24,244 nt of DNA from Cyclostephanos tholiformis (lineage: Eukaryota > Bacillariophyta > Thalassiosirophyceae > Thalassiosirales > Thalassiosiraceae): positions 1 to 24,244 of the forward strand of contig JALLPB010000089.1 of assembly GCA_036939975.1 (NCBI GenBank), read 5' to 3'. A program made the translations under genes and the position numbers. Within the stretch, counting starts at the first letter, position 1; every line of letters starts with the position of its first letter. Below the pieces are notes generated by a model. The model was given only the letters and a program-made list of their open reading frames with translations. It had not been told where the DNA came from and did no database searches. Positions 10,455 through 19,156 of this stretch are shown in pieces.

Positions 10455-10769
10455 ACTAGAAGTTGCCTCTTGCGGTTTTTATATTGTGAAGATGCTTCAT
10501 TATCGGGAATAAAAAATTAGCTGGAGGAGGAGGAAGTACGTGCAATCGGGGAGGGACGTTACTTAAGACATCCGTCATAGACTAGGCTTGTTGAATAATC
10601 CGACATACAATTTTCCTTGTCTAAATGGTGTAATTTCGACTGCGCTATAGATCATGGGAAATTTGTTTATTGTCCTGCATGCACACCTCAGTTCGTCCGT
10701 ATACGAAAGTGCCATTGTGCAATACCTGGCGATACGCCTTGTGAGTTGTCGTCGCTTTTTTCACTTTCT
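10455..10769. other. 3' region of the BFR1-type gene, no gene seen
   Basis: Non-coding by appearance. At its right edge a short motif occurs twice about 50 bp apart (AAGGCACGAGT near 10770 and near 10821, each followed by a CAGTATGCT), the start of the repeat-rich stretch that follows. Confidence 0.4.
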
Positions 10770-11950
10770 TAAGGCACGAGTCTCTGCAGTATGCTCTCTG
10801 CCTGTCGATTTTTCTCCAAATAAGGCACGAGTATTCTCAGTATGCTTCCTGACCGTGGATTGGACTTTTCTTCTGTGAACTGACTAACAGTCGGTAGTGT
10901 TGTATGTCTCATCTTTATGCTTATCCTCGGCTTCTTGTTGACGGCGACGATATTACTGACTATGCGATCATCTGCCATAAAGCCACCACCCCCACAGTAG
11001 GCATCGTTGCTGTCGTCGTCGTTCACACGTGTTGCCGCCGTCGTCGGTCGCTGTCATACACCTTATTTTCAAGCGAATCCTCGGCTTCGTATTGACGGCG
11101 AACACTTTGCCCACTACCCCATCGTCGGTTACAAAGCCATCCCCTTCACCGGTGGCATTGTTGCTGAGAGACCGTGTCTTTGGTTCGAGAGACATATTCT
11201 TCCGCGGAGTTAACTTTATGCTTATCCGCAACTTCCTTTCGAGGGCGAAGTCATTGCCGACTACCCCGTCGTTAGTTACAAAGCCATCCTCCCCGCTGAT
11301 GGCTTCATTGTTTAGAGACATGATCTCTGGATAGAGAGTGATCTCTTGGAGTCTTCCAAGTAGAAGCAAAAGTTGGTAAAAATTCAGGACGATTAACAGA
11401 TTCTGTCTGCGATTGCAGCTCCTTCCTAACACGAGAATCCTCGATGAAGAATTCGAAACCTCGTTCGCCCAATCCCAAAATAGACTTCATCATTGGAAGT
11501 GACTCAAAGATACGTTCATGAACAGTCTTCATGGGGGAGTCAGTTTCTCCCTGAATCTCATCGTATCCGGGGCATCGGAAGGCAGAACGAAGGAACATCG
11601 TTCGAACAGATGATTTGGCTGACGAAATCGACAGCATCATCGCTGGATAACCCACACAACTTCACAAGGACTTTCTCGAAGCGATTCTTCACTGTATCTG
11701 TGCATGGCTTTGCTCCATCTGTCCGCAGTAGAGGAAAATTTCATGCACTACCAACCCCAACATCCTAGAGAGAACTGGCTTCTGTAACAAAAAGTAGACC
11801 GAACAGTAGCTCCTTCTTGACTCCAAAGTTCGCAATAGTCCTAATTGAGTCCCCCTCGCGTTCTTTAAGTAATTCACTCAATGTGATTGTGACTTTGTTC
11901 GGCGCCCTTAGCTTTGTGCTTAGTCTTGGCTTCGTTCAAATAAATTCCAA
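10769..11950 (-). pseudogene. Broken minus-strand coding region with ~49-residue repeats
   Basis: Several minus-strand segments look coding but sit in different frames. Reading leftwards they are: a segment at about 11920-11770 with TKPRLSTKLRAP, then SELLKEREGDSIRTIANFGV, ending in a stop; MKFSSTADRWSKAMHRY (about 11740-11690), also ending in a stop; YDEIQGETDSPMKTVHERIF and SILGLGERGFEFF (about 11570-11450); then three repeat copies, GFVTNDGVVG, GFVTDDGVVG and GFMADDRIVS, each followed by a K.R(I)..K motif. Repeats 1 and 2 share a frame and repeat 3 is shifted by one. I could not join the pieces with convincing GT-AG introns, so decay is the simplest reading; a multi-intron gene remains possible. 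No family was recognised. Confidence 0.35.
10912..11318. repeat. Three diverged ~150-bp tandem repeats
   Basis: Copies begin near 10912, 11064 and 11213. Each has TTATCC/AATCC-TCGGCTTC-like sequence, then a GACGGCG or GAGGGCGAA block, then AC(T/C)AC..CATCGT-like sequence and (T)AAAGCCA(T/C)C. Spacing is 154 bp between copies 1 and 2 and 147 bp between copies 2 and 3. A weaker fourth relative (CTTAGTCTTGGCTTCGTTC, near 11915) encodes the same TKPRL-like peptide on the minus strand. By eye the copies are about two-thirds identical. Confidence 0.65.
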
Positions 11951-12083
11951 CTTCAAAAAATATCATCCGATTTTGCTCAGAAAAAAGAAGAGCCGTCCAT
12001 CACCTCGCATTCAAGAACCGACGCCTGCACTCCGTTTCAGCAAGCATTTTTCCCAAAAGGGGCTTCTCGCTCACAAGCAAAGA

Positions 12084-13013
12084 ATGAAGAAAGTCGTAGT
12101 ACTCGAAGAGCCCCTATCAAGGAAATACTGTGCGCCGAGATTGTCATGTACTTACCTCTTCATTGCTCTAAGCAATATACTTGCCCTGATTCTCCCATTA
12201 TACTTTTTCACTGGGACGGACGGCGATTTTTGGATGATACACGGAACTTATCGAGAACAACCCAATATCAAGTTTCTGTACAAATGCATCGTCGTTCTCG
12301 AAGCTACTTCGTCAACGACAGGTCAGAAGAAAGAAATATTCGTCTCCACCATGGATTCTCTCAACGTACTTCGACCCGAGAGCTTTCGAATGGCCAGTGT
12401 CCAATTCCACGAAGAAGACATCGATTTGGATGGAAGAATCGACTTCATCACATTGGAAACGAACGTTCCAATTGCAGCAGACGAAGAGATACATGGCATG
12501 AAAGTGTTACTCTTCTTCAATTTTCGATTGCAAAAGCGCGTGAAGCTTGAGATGGAGACAGTAGCATACACTTCTATAGAGTCTGGCGCGCCCATCGGTG
12601 GATTCAATAGTAAAGGTTCCCTCATGTTGAGACAAGCAAACCCGCTTGGTATCCGAAATTACTCCTCTTTTCTCTATGCGAAAGATACACCACTCGTAGG
12701 AATATTTGACACGCCCTCTGCTCGTCGAATAACTGACTCAAATATAAACCGCGTGTTGAAAAATTACAGAGAGAGAGATGTAGCTGCAGATTATGTAGAG
12801 CGTTACCCCATCAAGACACGAGGCATCGTCTCTGCTGAAGCGGGTAAATTCAACCTGAAGATGAGGGTGGATATTCCAGAGCAAAATATATTGTACGTAG
12901 CTACGCTCCCAGAAGTTCTCAAAGACGGCTGGGTGAAATATCTATCTGTTGTCACCGTGTGCTGGTTTTTCATCGAGAGAATGAAACGATTTGCCTTGCG
13001 CAACTTTTTGTGA
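12084..13013 (+). CDS. TMEM231: TMEM231, ciliary transition-zone membrane protein
   Basis: Single exon of 309 residues, close to the 316 of the human protein. Transmembrane segments lie near each end (about 20-42 and 283-302), the family topology, with a long luminal/extracellular region between. Family landmarks appear in order: a short N-terminus with LSRKYCAPR, WMIHGTYREQP (about 50-60), EEDIDLDGRIDFITLE (about 110), KVLLFFNFRLQKRV, GSLMLRQANPL, YRERDVAADY, and WVKYLSVVTVCWFFIERMKRF at the C-terminus. TMEM231 is part of the MKS/B9 transition-zone complex that gates the cilium. The open frame extends 89 codons upstream to 11817, but that part lacks family similarity and overlaps decayed repeats, so the Met at 12084 was chosen. 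Confidence 0.92.
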   Translation: MKKVVVLEEPLSRKYCAPRLSCTYLFIALSNILALILPLYFFTGTDGDFWMIHGTYREQPNIKFLYKCIVVLEATSSTTGQKKEIFVSTMDSLNVLRPESFRMASVQFHEEDIDLDGRIDFITLETNVPIAADEEIHGMKVLLFFNFRLQKRVKLEMETVAYTSIESGAPIGGFNSKGSLMLRQANPLGIRNYSSFLYAKDTPLVGIFDTPSARRITDSNINRVLKNYRERDVAADYVERYPIKTRGIVSAEAGKFNLKMRVDIPEQNILYVATLPEVLKDGWVKYLSVVTVCWFFIERMKRFALRNFL

Positions 13014-13357
13014 GTGTTGAACATCTTGCGAGGCCAAGTAACCTCGTTGATGAAACATTTGGTTCCTAATACTACTGCTCCTATCAACTCAACAGGCTGC
13101 AAAGCACGGTAACTACAAACCTTCCATGACAGTCAGGACCAATTGAACTGATCGTTAAAAATACTACGCTTAAATAGTGCAACCCGAACCCTTGGCGATG
13201 AGTTACGCCTTTGTTTGGCCCATCTAGTTGTTTGAAATGAGACTGTTTTCAGCTCGCTCCATCATTGTAGAATCACCGAGATGTTTCCAAAGTTCACTGT
13301 TCCGAACGATGCCACAACCGTCGTTTGTCAACGTCACCGTGGCTAGGTGTCATATTC
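13014..13357. other. Convergent intergenic region, no gene seen
   Basis: It lies between the 3' ends of the plus-strand TMEM231 gene and the minus-strand membrane protein gene. Nothing beyond short, motif-free frames is visible. Confidence 0.5.
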
Positions 13358-14023
13358 TTAGTATTCGTCCTCGGAGCGATTCGATGCGTTTTTATGCTCT
13401 TCCCGAATATCTGAGTGTTGAGTGTCGTCCCCGCTTCTACCGTATTCCTGCATAATGGATTTAAGTGTTCCATTGGTCGTATTATTAGCAGTGGTACCAT
13501 TGCTTGAATTTTCAATCAGCAAAGTCTCAGAAACTATTTCTGCCGTATCATTTCTGCCAATATCGATGTTCTCCCCTCCCACATAAAAGGCGTCAGGTAA
13601 AATGTCTCGAGTATCGTCATCCCCGGCTCCTCGAAATGCATCAATATTATCATCTGTTGAGGTTGCGGAATCTATGACCTCATTTTCTTCATCTTCAATG
13701 CTGCTTATGGATCCATTATTAATCGATCTCATGCCAAAATACTTCCTATCCGACACAGCCATTGGAAGTGATGAAAATCCCAATCGTTCCGGAAATAATA
13801 TGAATGACGTGAGGAGTGCAATGGCGGCGATGATTATCAGAAACAGTTTCAATGCAGAGTTGGCACTTCTCGTATATGGGTCCTCAAATACGCGATTGTA
13901 TCGTATGCTAGCATCGAATCTACGCCCGCTGTCGGTTTGTATCAGAACCGAGTTCGTACGCAAATAAGACGGAGTGTTTGGCCTGATCAGTGGTTGGCGT
14001 GTGATCCGAGGGGATATTTTCAT
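13358..14023 (-). CDS. Single-pass membrane protein with Asn-glycosylation-rich C-terminal domain, unknown
   Basis: 221 residues if started at the Met at 14023 (MKISPRITRQ). The frame is open to 14188, but the added 55 residues look unlike the rest. There is a basic N-terminus, one strong membrane segment (about 59-77, LKLFLIIIAAIALLTSFIL), then an acidic tail rich in N-x-S/T sequons (NGS, NDT, NSS, NGT, NTT, NAS). The lack of a cleavable signal and a basic flank before the membrane segment suggest type II orientation with the tail in the lumen or outside the cell. No catalytic domain is recognised; it may be the stalk of a longer protein or a diatom-specific surface or Golgi protein. Confidence 0.6.
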   Translation of the reverse strand: MKISPRITRQPLIRPNTPSYLRTNSVLIQTDSGRRFDASIRYNRVFEDPYTRSANSALKLFLIIIAAIALLTSFILFPERLGFSSLPMAVSDRKYFGMRSINNGSISSIEDEENEVIDSATSTDDNIDAFRGAGDDDTRDILPDAFYVGGENIDIGRNDTAEIVSETLLIENSSNGTTANNTTNGTLKSIMQEYGRSGDDTQHSDIREEHKNASNRSEDEY

Positions 14024-14522
14024 GATAGTATGATGGGATGCACCGCAAATCATGCAGACCGAGTTCACGCGTGAGCCTACCAGAGCCTCCAGAATGGGAA
14101 AGGGGAGGCACAAAACACAGAAACAGTCGTGGAGGATTGTGGTTCGATGGCGGAAAGGTCTTGCCAGGTAATACTCTATACGCAACAAGATATTACTACC
14201 GCCTATCGAGATGGAAGTCGGCTATTGGTTTGGTTTTCGCTTTATTGGTTCTGGACTTCACTAACTCTCCTAATATCTACTACATGCCTTCCTTCTTGCG
14301 TTTTCAGGTACGAGTTTAACCTATCTATTATGCGTCGGGCACTTTTCTACTGCCGCTAATAATATCAATTGTCGTCGGGAGTTAAGTAAGGGTCAGCTAC
14401 TATGGGTTATCGTAGCTAAAAAACGGTTAGCTATAAAACAGTTACCTAGCTCTTAGGGATAGGAATTACTCGTAGATCGGAGAAAAAACTCCCCCCCTCC
14501 CATGGCCGCCGCCGCCACCGAA
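14024..14522. other. Intergenic region, no supported gene
   Basis: It is AT-rich, especially 14290-14460, and carries the presumed promoter of the minus-strand membrane protein gene. Short plus-strand frames here have no motif. Confidence 0.45.
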
Positions 14523-14528
14523 TTCGAT

Positions 14529-14698
14529 TGCCATTCCTGAAGACCCCCATCAGCAGGAAATCGTATTCTCGTCCGCCGGGGATGGGTACGATGCCGGGAT
14601 CGACGTCGGGGATGGAACCGACGACGGGATCATCCCTCGAGACGCGGCGGCCGTACCGGCCCCATCCTCCCCGCGGCGGAGGCGTCGGACGTCGTCTT

Positions 14699-14742
<44 letters not shown>

Positions 14743-15073
14743 CCCCAACCCTGCCCCTTCCCGATCCGCGACGACGCGTATCGTCGCCTCGTCGGAGGAG
14801 GTCGTAGATTCGCGGACGGCAGATCGTGCAAAAGCAGCGTCCGTTGTCCCATCGCAAGCTACGTCGGTGGGATAACGATAACTTCGTCGGGACGTATTCG
14901 AACGGATTGCACGTCCTTTCGATGTCCGACGACATATATACGATCACCATGACTCGGGGTACTGGACGGAATACCACATGCCCAATTATCCGCGGGGGTA
15001 CGTATCGGAATTCTCGAGGCTTATCGCGGGCTCTTCCATCGCGGGGGGGGAGGTACGCGAGCGTTGACCGAAG
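14529..15073 (+). pseudogene. Interrupted 5' coding sequence of the R3H-like gene
   Basis: Three plausible plus-strand peptide stretches sit in different frames. The first (about 14529-14700) reads SIAIPEDPHQQEIVF and runs into the 42-C tract. The second (about 14823-14893) reads QKQRPLSHRKLRRWDNDNF. The third (14882-15055) reads FERIARPFDVRRHIY, YDHHDSGYWTEYHMPNY and SEFSRLIAG, then meets a TGA at 15056-15058, after which the same frame continues straight into the 15074 frame. Either the gene is decaying, or introns or sequence errors (homopolymers at 14700-14741 and the G8 run near 15046) break the model. No GT-AG pair that I tried repairs it. Confidence 0.4.
14700..14741 (+). repeat. 42-base poly-C homopolymer
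   Basis: An uninterrupted C run follows GTCGTCTTT. It is long enough to form an i-motif on this strand and a G-quadruplex on the other, and it is prone to length error. It lies in a possible Pro-run of the interrupted R3H-like gene. Confidence 0.95.
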
Positions 15074-15901
15074 ATGGAACGTGCCGCCTCGGAGAGATAT
15101 CGTGAGTTGGGAATGTTCATCATACCCCCACCCCCCCCCCCCTCTCACACGATCACGACGCCGTCGTCGGTTCTGGACCTTTATCGTGCGCTCTCCCTGC
15201 GATTGCGATCGGTCTTTTCCAGATCATGTTGTGCAGTGGCGGCGGGCGATGATCATAGACCCGATGGGGCGTGGGGAACGGTCGCCGTCTTCGAGGGCTA
15301 CCTCGTCTTTCTGACTCCCTCGGGGTTTGGGGGAATGGGCCATCTGAGCGGGAGGGTGGGTGTTGAGCCGAATGTCAACGACAACGACGATGATGACGAC
15401 GACGACGACAATATTAATACCACCAACGACGGGGGGTATCCCCCCTTGCAGTCTCAGGAGGTGTACGATATGTTCGTTAGGGTGCTCGCCCGTCCGCCGA
15501 GGATCTTCGTTAGGAGCAGGACTGTGATGAGTCGGATTGAGCGTCCGAGTGACCGTTCGCTGCCCGCATCGTTGGTACCCGCCGTGCACTTTCACTTCGC
15601 GACGGATGACAATTACGACGGCGGCGGATGCGGGGGCGGAGACGGTAACGGCAAGGGGGGCAACGCAGGACGGACGCGAAGGTCCAGCGCCTTCCATCGC
15701 ATATTGCTCCACTCCGTTTGTCAGTTTCACGGACTCGTATCGTCCTCCTCCATAGTTTATACGGATAAACGCGGGGTGGGGGATAATCGTAAAAAGAACA
15801 GAAGGCGAGGCGGCGGTGACATGGTTGCCGAGAAGGTGGTGACGGTCCAAGCGGGCGTGCTCCTTGCTCCCGCCTTGAAACTTTTGGATCATGTGCATTG
15901 A
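15074..15901 (+). CDS. R3H-like domain protein (3' part of interrupted gene)
   Basis: An open frame of 275 codons. It holds MERAASERYRELGMF, a Pro run, a segment SVLDLYRALSLRLRSVF, a longer globular-looking stretch (WGTVAVFEGYLVFLTPSGF), an Asp run, and near the C-terminus AFHRILLHSVCQFHGLVSSS (about 206-226). The last fits the R3H pattern (Arg209-x3-His213 followed by a hydrophobic/Gly-Leu stretch) of single-strand nucleic-acid-binding domains. An RNA- or DNA-binding role is inferred from this motif alone. The true N-terminus is probably upstream of 15074, in the same frame beyond a TGA at 15056. It converges with the oxygenase fusion gene, 65 bp away. Confidence 0.55.
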   Translation: MERAASERYRELGMFIIPPPPPPSHTITTPSSVLDLYRALSLRLRSVFSRSCCAVAAGDDHRPDGAWGTVAVFEGYLVFLTPSGFGGMGHLSGRVGVEPNVNDNDDDDDDDDNINTTNDGGYPPLQSQEVYDMFVRVLARPPRIFVRSRTVMSRIERPSDRSLPASLVPAVHFHFATDDNYDGGGCGGGDGNGKGGNAGRTRRSSAFHRILLHSVCQFHGLVSSSSIVYTDKRGVGDNRKKNRRRGGGDMVAEKVVTVQAGVLLAPALKLLDHVH

Positions 15902-15916
15902 AGCTCTCACTTACAA

Positions 15917-15958
15917 CATTGAAGGTAAAGTGTATATCATTAAAGGTAAATTGTATAT
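15917..15958. repeat. Two 21-bp tandem copies between convergent genes
   Basis: CATTGAAGGTAAAGTGTATAT (15917-15937) is followed at once by a copy with two changes (15938-15958). It lies in the 65-bp gap between the stop codons of two convergent genes. Confidence 0.8.
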
Positions 15959-15966
15959 TTTATGTT

Positions 15967-16747
15967 TTACAGACTCCTCTCCAGTACAATAACATCCTCT
16001 AGTGGCATCAAGTGAAATTTTACCGACACTCGTCCGTGATCCGAGAGTTCTAGTTTAATGGATATGTCGGGATTGCACGATTTCCCAAGAGCCTTGAGAC
16101 TCCAAGGAACGCAAGGGTGCATCGCCATCCATGAAGCGAGAGCTGATTGATGGGCATCGCTATTCATGGGCGATTCGTGAGAGCCATCGCCAATGACGAA
16201 TTCGACGTGCTCAAGCCCTGCAGGGTATGGACTCCCATCCTTCGGCGATGGGATCTCGACGACGTCGATGATGCGTCGATCGCGGCCACTTCCGCAATCG
16301 TGAGGTCCAACCTCTATCGGCACAGCGAGCTTGAACGTCGCGATCGACCTCCCTCCGATCTCTGATTCGACGAGGAGACGAAAGTTTGCGACGTCCGCTC
16401 GTAGCGCCCTGACCAGAATGGAGTATTCCTCTGACGATCCCGTGCGATAGCAAACGTGATCGGCACGATGCCCCTTAACGTCGATGTTGTATTGACTCTC
16501 GAGAACTGCGATTACAGACGATAGGAAGGACGGAACCCCCCCCCGTAGGTACGAGAGGAATTCGATCGCCGCGGTAGTACCCTCGCCATACGCACTGGCG
16601 CGATTTTTTCTCCAGGGGTAGACGTCCAACTCACGGCCCCTGACCAAACGTGCGCCATTGCCCTCCTCATAGGAGAAAATGAAAGTGTCCGCGTCATCGT
16701 TCATGTATTCGGCCGTGGCGAATGGCGAAAGAACAAGGAAGAGGTCA

Positions 16748-16782
<35 letters not shown>

Positions 16783-18255
16783 TTCGTTGTAGTTGTCGTC
16801 GTCCTCGCCGTCGTCCTCTTTTTCTTCCTCCCCCCCTTCCCCCGAAATATCGTCGCCGTCATCCTCGTCCTGAGCGATCTCGGTCCCGTTACATCCCTCC
16901 ATGGCTCTACTCGTCTCGGCGGCGTCATCGTCATCGTCGTCGTCATCGTCATCGTCATCGTCATCGTTCATCCACGTGGCGCCCTTGGAAACGAACGGAA
17001 GGACGATAACATCACCGAATGTCCTTCCATCCACGAACGTCACTCCTGCCGTGGGGATGTGAATTTCGGATATACGCCTCCTAACGAACGTCAACGGCGT
17101 CGAATTCCGAAGGGACGTCGTTCCAGAGGTTGACCCGATGATGCGTTCGCGTACCGATTCGGGTAGGACGTCCACCCCCGCCGGCCTCCTCGATTTCCAT
17201 ACGTTCACGAGGAACGTCACCCTAAGCGACGACGACGTCGCCGCGGTGCCTCCGCCATCCCCCTCGCTCCCCCCTTCGCGACGACGATAACGATGGCGCA
17301 GGAGGGACGGATGCGCCGGCGCGCCGTGCAACAACCGTCCATCGAAGGCGACGTGCTTTCCCGCTCGGGGATGACTCAGCAGTACGTCCCCCATGCGCAT
17401 GTCCACCGGATCGACGTACGTTCTCGGGAGTATTACCGTCGGTGCATTGTCGTCATTTTCCGTCAGGTACGTCACGGTCGATAGGTACGGGAAACGTCCG
17501 AGATCGAACGATTCGGCCAGTGCCTCGTCCTTGTCGTAATGCAGGTCGACGGGCGCGTGCGTAGACCCGGGAGGTTTGACCTGTACCCACCATTCCGCTC
17601 CTCCTCCTCCTCCTCCTACTCCTACTCCTACTCCTACCCCCCCCCCCCCCCCCCCAACCTCCCCGTCCGCGGTGGACGAGGACGATTTGGATCGCACGTG
17701 ATGATCGTATATCGCGGCCGCGAGGATTTCCATATCGCACCATCGCCCACGCCCACGCCTCCGCACTTCGTCGTCGTATTCGTCGATGCGCATTATATCG
17801 TCGATATCACTCGCGGATAGCCAATACGTATCCCTCGACGATATCGCGAGGGCCGACGCCTGCTCGATGATGACCCCAAGCTTATTGGTACCCCCTCCTC
17901 CCCCCTCCGGGGTAGTGGTGGTGGTGGTATTATTATTCGCATTCCCGATCTCGCACGCCGCGGCGAGATCGGGCAGAACGTACGACCCGATTTCGTATCC
18001 GCCCAAATACGTCCGACAGTCGACGCAGGCTCGGAACGATGCGACGTCGAATACGACGTCCGCGCGATCGTCCAAAAGCGACGATGGAGCGTCGTACCCG
18101 AGCCTCCGAGCCTCGACTCGAGATGGATCCGCCAATATGCAAGTGCATCGGGGTCGGCGGCGAAGCCTCCGTCGTCCCTTAACATCCGTTGAATCGCCCC
18201 CTTCTTCTTCCTCCTTCGAGTAATCGTCGTCGTCGTCGATTGCCATGTCGGTAGT

Positions 18256-18286
<31 letters not shown>

Positions 18287-18594
18287 ACGACGGTGGCGCA
18301 ATCGCACGTGCACGGTCCATATCCCACGCGGTACACGTCGTGTCCGTCGTGACATGCGTACGCGCACGATCTGCACACGCAATAATAGTGCCGTTCTCGT
18401 CGATGCGACGACGACGACGACGACGACGACGGGGGTGGCGGTGGATGACACGTGTCGCAGACGTATATAGGCTGATGCGACGGATATGCCGTCCCCGTTA
18501 TGGCGCGGGTGCAGAAGAACATGCCGTGGTAGGTGGGCGGGACGTTATATTCGTCCTTACCCCCCTCCCCCCCCCACCAACTCTCTCCCTTCAC
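15967..18594 (-). CDS. Fusion protein: UBR-box zinc finger + 2OG-Fe(II) oxygenase-like + YecM-like domain
   Basis: Single exon, 875 residues. Domain 1 (about 22-100) has UBR-box spacing: C28, C46-x2-C49, C74-x2-C77, H82-x2-H85, CDC at 97-99, in order like UBR7. The family binds N-degrons or histone tails in ubiquitin pathways. Domain 2 (about 335-475) fits a 2-oxoglutarate/Fe(II) fold: AEWWVQV, HYDKDE (His352, Asp354), a distal His423 in RLLHGAP, and Arg458 in SLRVTFLVNVW as candidate 2OG ligand. An Asp/Glu-rich linker (about 545-625) follows. Domain 3 (about 675-873) matches bacterial YecM, a VOC-superfamily protein: ADHVCYRT (His713), IGGRSIATFKL, IIDVVEIPSPKDGSPYPAGLEHVEF in two pieces (His796, Glu798), and VSVKFHLMPLEDVI. 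A diatom-specific architecture is inferred; the substrate is unknown. Confidence 0.82.
16745..16784. repeat. GTC trinucleotide repeat encoding an Asp run
   Basis: A nearly pure (GTC)n run reads as Asp codons on the minus strand, in the linker before the YecM-like domain. A second, GTC/ATC-mixed tract at 16925-16970 encodes another Asp run in the same linker. Confidence 0.9.
17637..17656 (+). repeat. 20-base poly-C run inside the oxygenase fusion gene
   Basis: Read on the minus strand it gives a Gly run just before AEWWVQV, preceded by CTCCTA-type repeats that give alternating Val/Gly. The frame is intact on both sides in this sequence. Confidence 0.9.
18259..18286. repeat. GTC trinucleotide repeat encoding an Asp run
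   Basis: It encodes the Asp run just after the UBR-box Cys cluster on the minus strand. A related GAC run at 18406-18431 is in another phase and encodes Ser within the UBR-box loop. Confidence 0.85.
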
Positions 18595-18728
18595 GGATCG
18601 GGATCTTCGGGGGGAAGCAGGGGTGGAGAGGGACGGATAATAAAGTACTAGCGGCCGGAGAGATGTACTGTGGACGGTCGTCGTCGGGACTCTGAGTTAA
18701 TACCTCTAGTAGTAGTACAGCATGTTTT

Positions 18729-18748
18729 TGTGTGTGTGTGTGTGTGTG
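18729..18748. repeat. (TG)10 microsatellite
   Basis: Ten uninterrupted TG units, followed by a shorter GTGTGTG run near 18756. Confidence 0.95.
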
Positions 18749-19043
18749 GTTTTGGTGTGTGTTGCTCCAGCCAGACCAACAATGGAGATGCCGACATAAT
18801 AATATATCCACGGCATACTAGTATCCTCGTCCAACCGGGCCGGCCCCGCCCCCGCGAACTAAACTCCCGGAAACGCATCCCTCTTGGCGGTGATGGTAAT
18901 AACGAGCGATACTACTCAGCGAGACGAACCCCGAAATGCGTCCCGAATAAGCTAATTAGACAACTATCGCCCCTATCAGGTGATGATACCAAGGATTATG
19001 TTTGTCTACAGAGCGAATTGATTGAATCACATGAGGATTTTTC

Positions 19044-19068
19044 TATATATATATATATATATATATAT
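19044..19068. repeat. (TA)12 microsatellite
   Basis: About twelve uninterrupted TA units between non-coding sequences. Confidence 0.95.
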
Positions 19069-19156
19069 GCCGTCAAATTATTATGTCAATTATGACACCC
19101 ACAAACTTAGGATATGACGAATTCGACGTGCGAACAGTATAGATTCATTCACATAA

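Larger units (their letters stand above)
18595..19156. other. Simple-repeat-rich intergenic region
   Basis: No gene is supported. It holds a (TG)10 tract at 18729-18748 and a (TA)n tract at 19044-19068. It separates the 5' end of the fusion gene from the 3' end of the Cys-rich secreted protein gene, both on the minus strand. Confidence 0.6.

Noticed and set aside
11817..12083. 89-codon N-terminal extension of the TMEM231 frame
   Set aside because: No similarity to the family, overlaps decayed repeat sequence on the other strand, and the Met at 12084 matches the normal family start.
14446..15148. Minus-strand frames with long Gly runs
   Set aside because: They depend on the 42-base homopolymer and have no protein-like features.
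15224..15910. 228-codon minus-strand frame opposite the R3H-like gene
   Set aside because: The Val/Ile runs are the reverse of an Asp-coding repeat, and there is no motif.
18670..19095. Plus-strand frame across TG and TA microsatellites
   Set aside because: It is composed largely of simple repeat translation and has no coding character.
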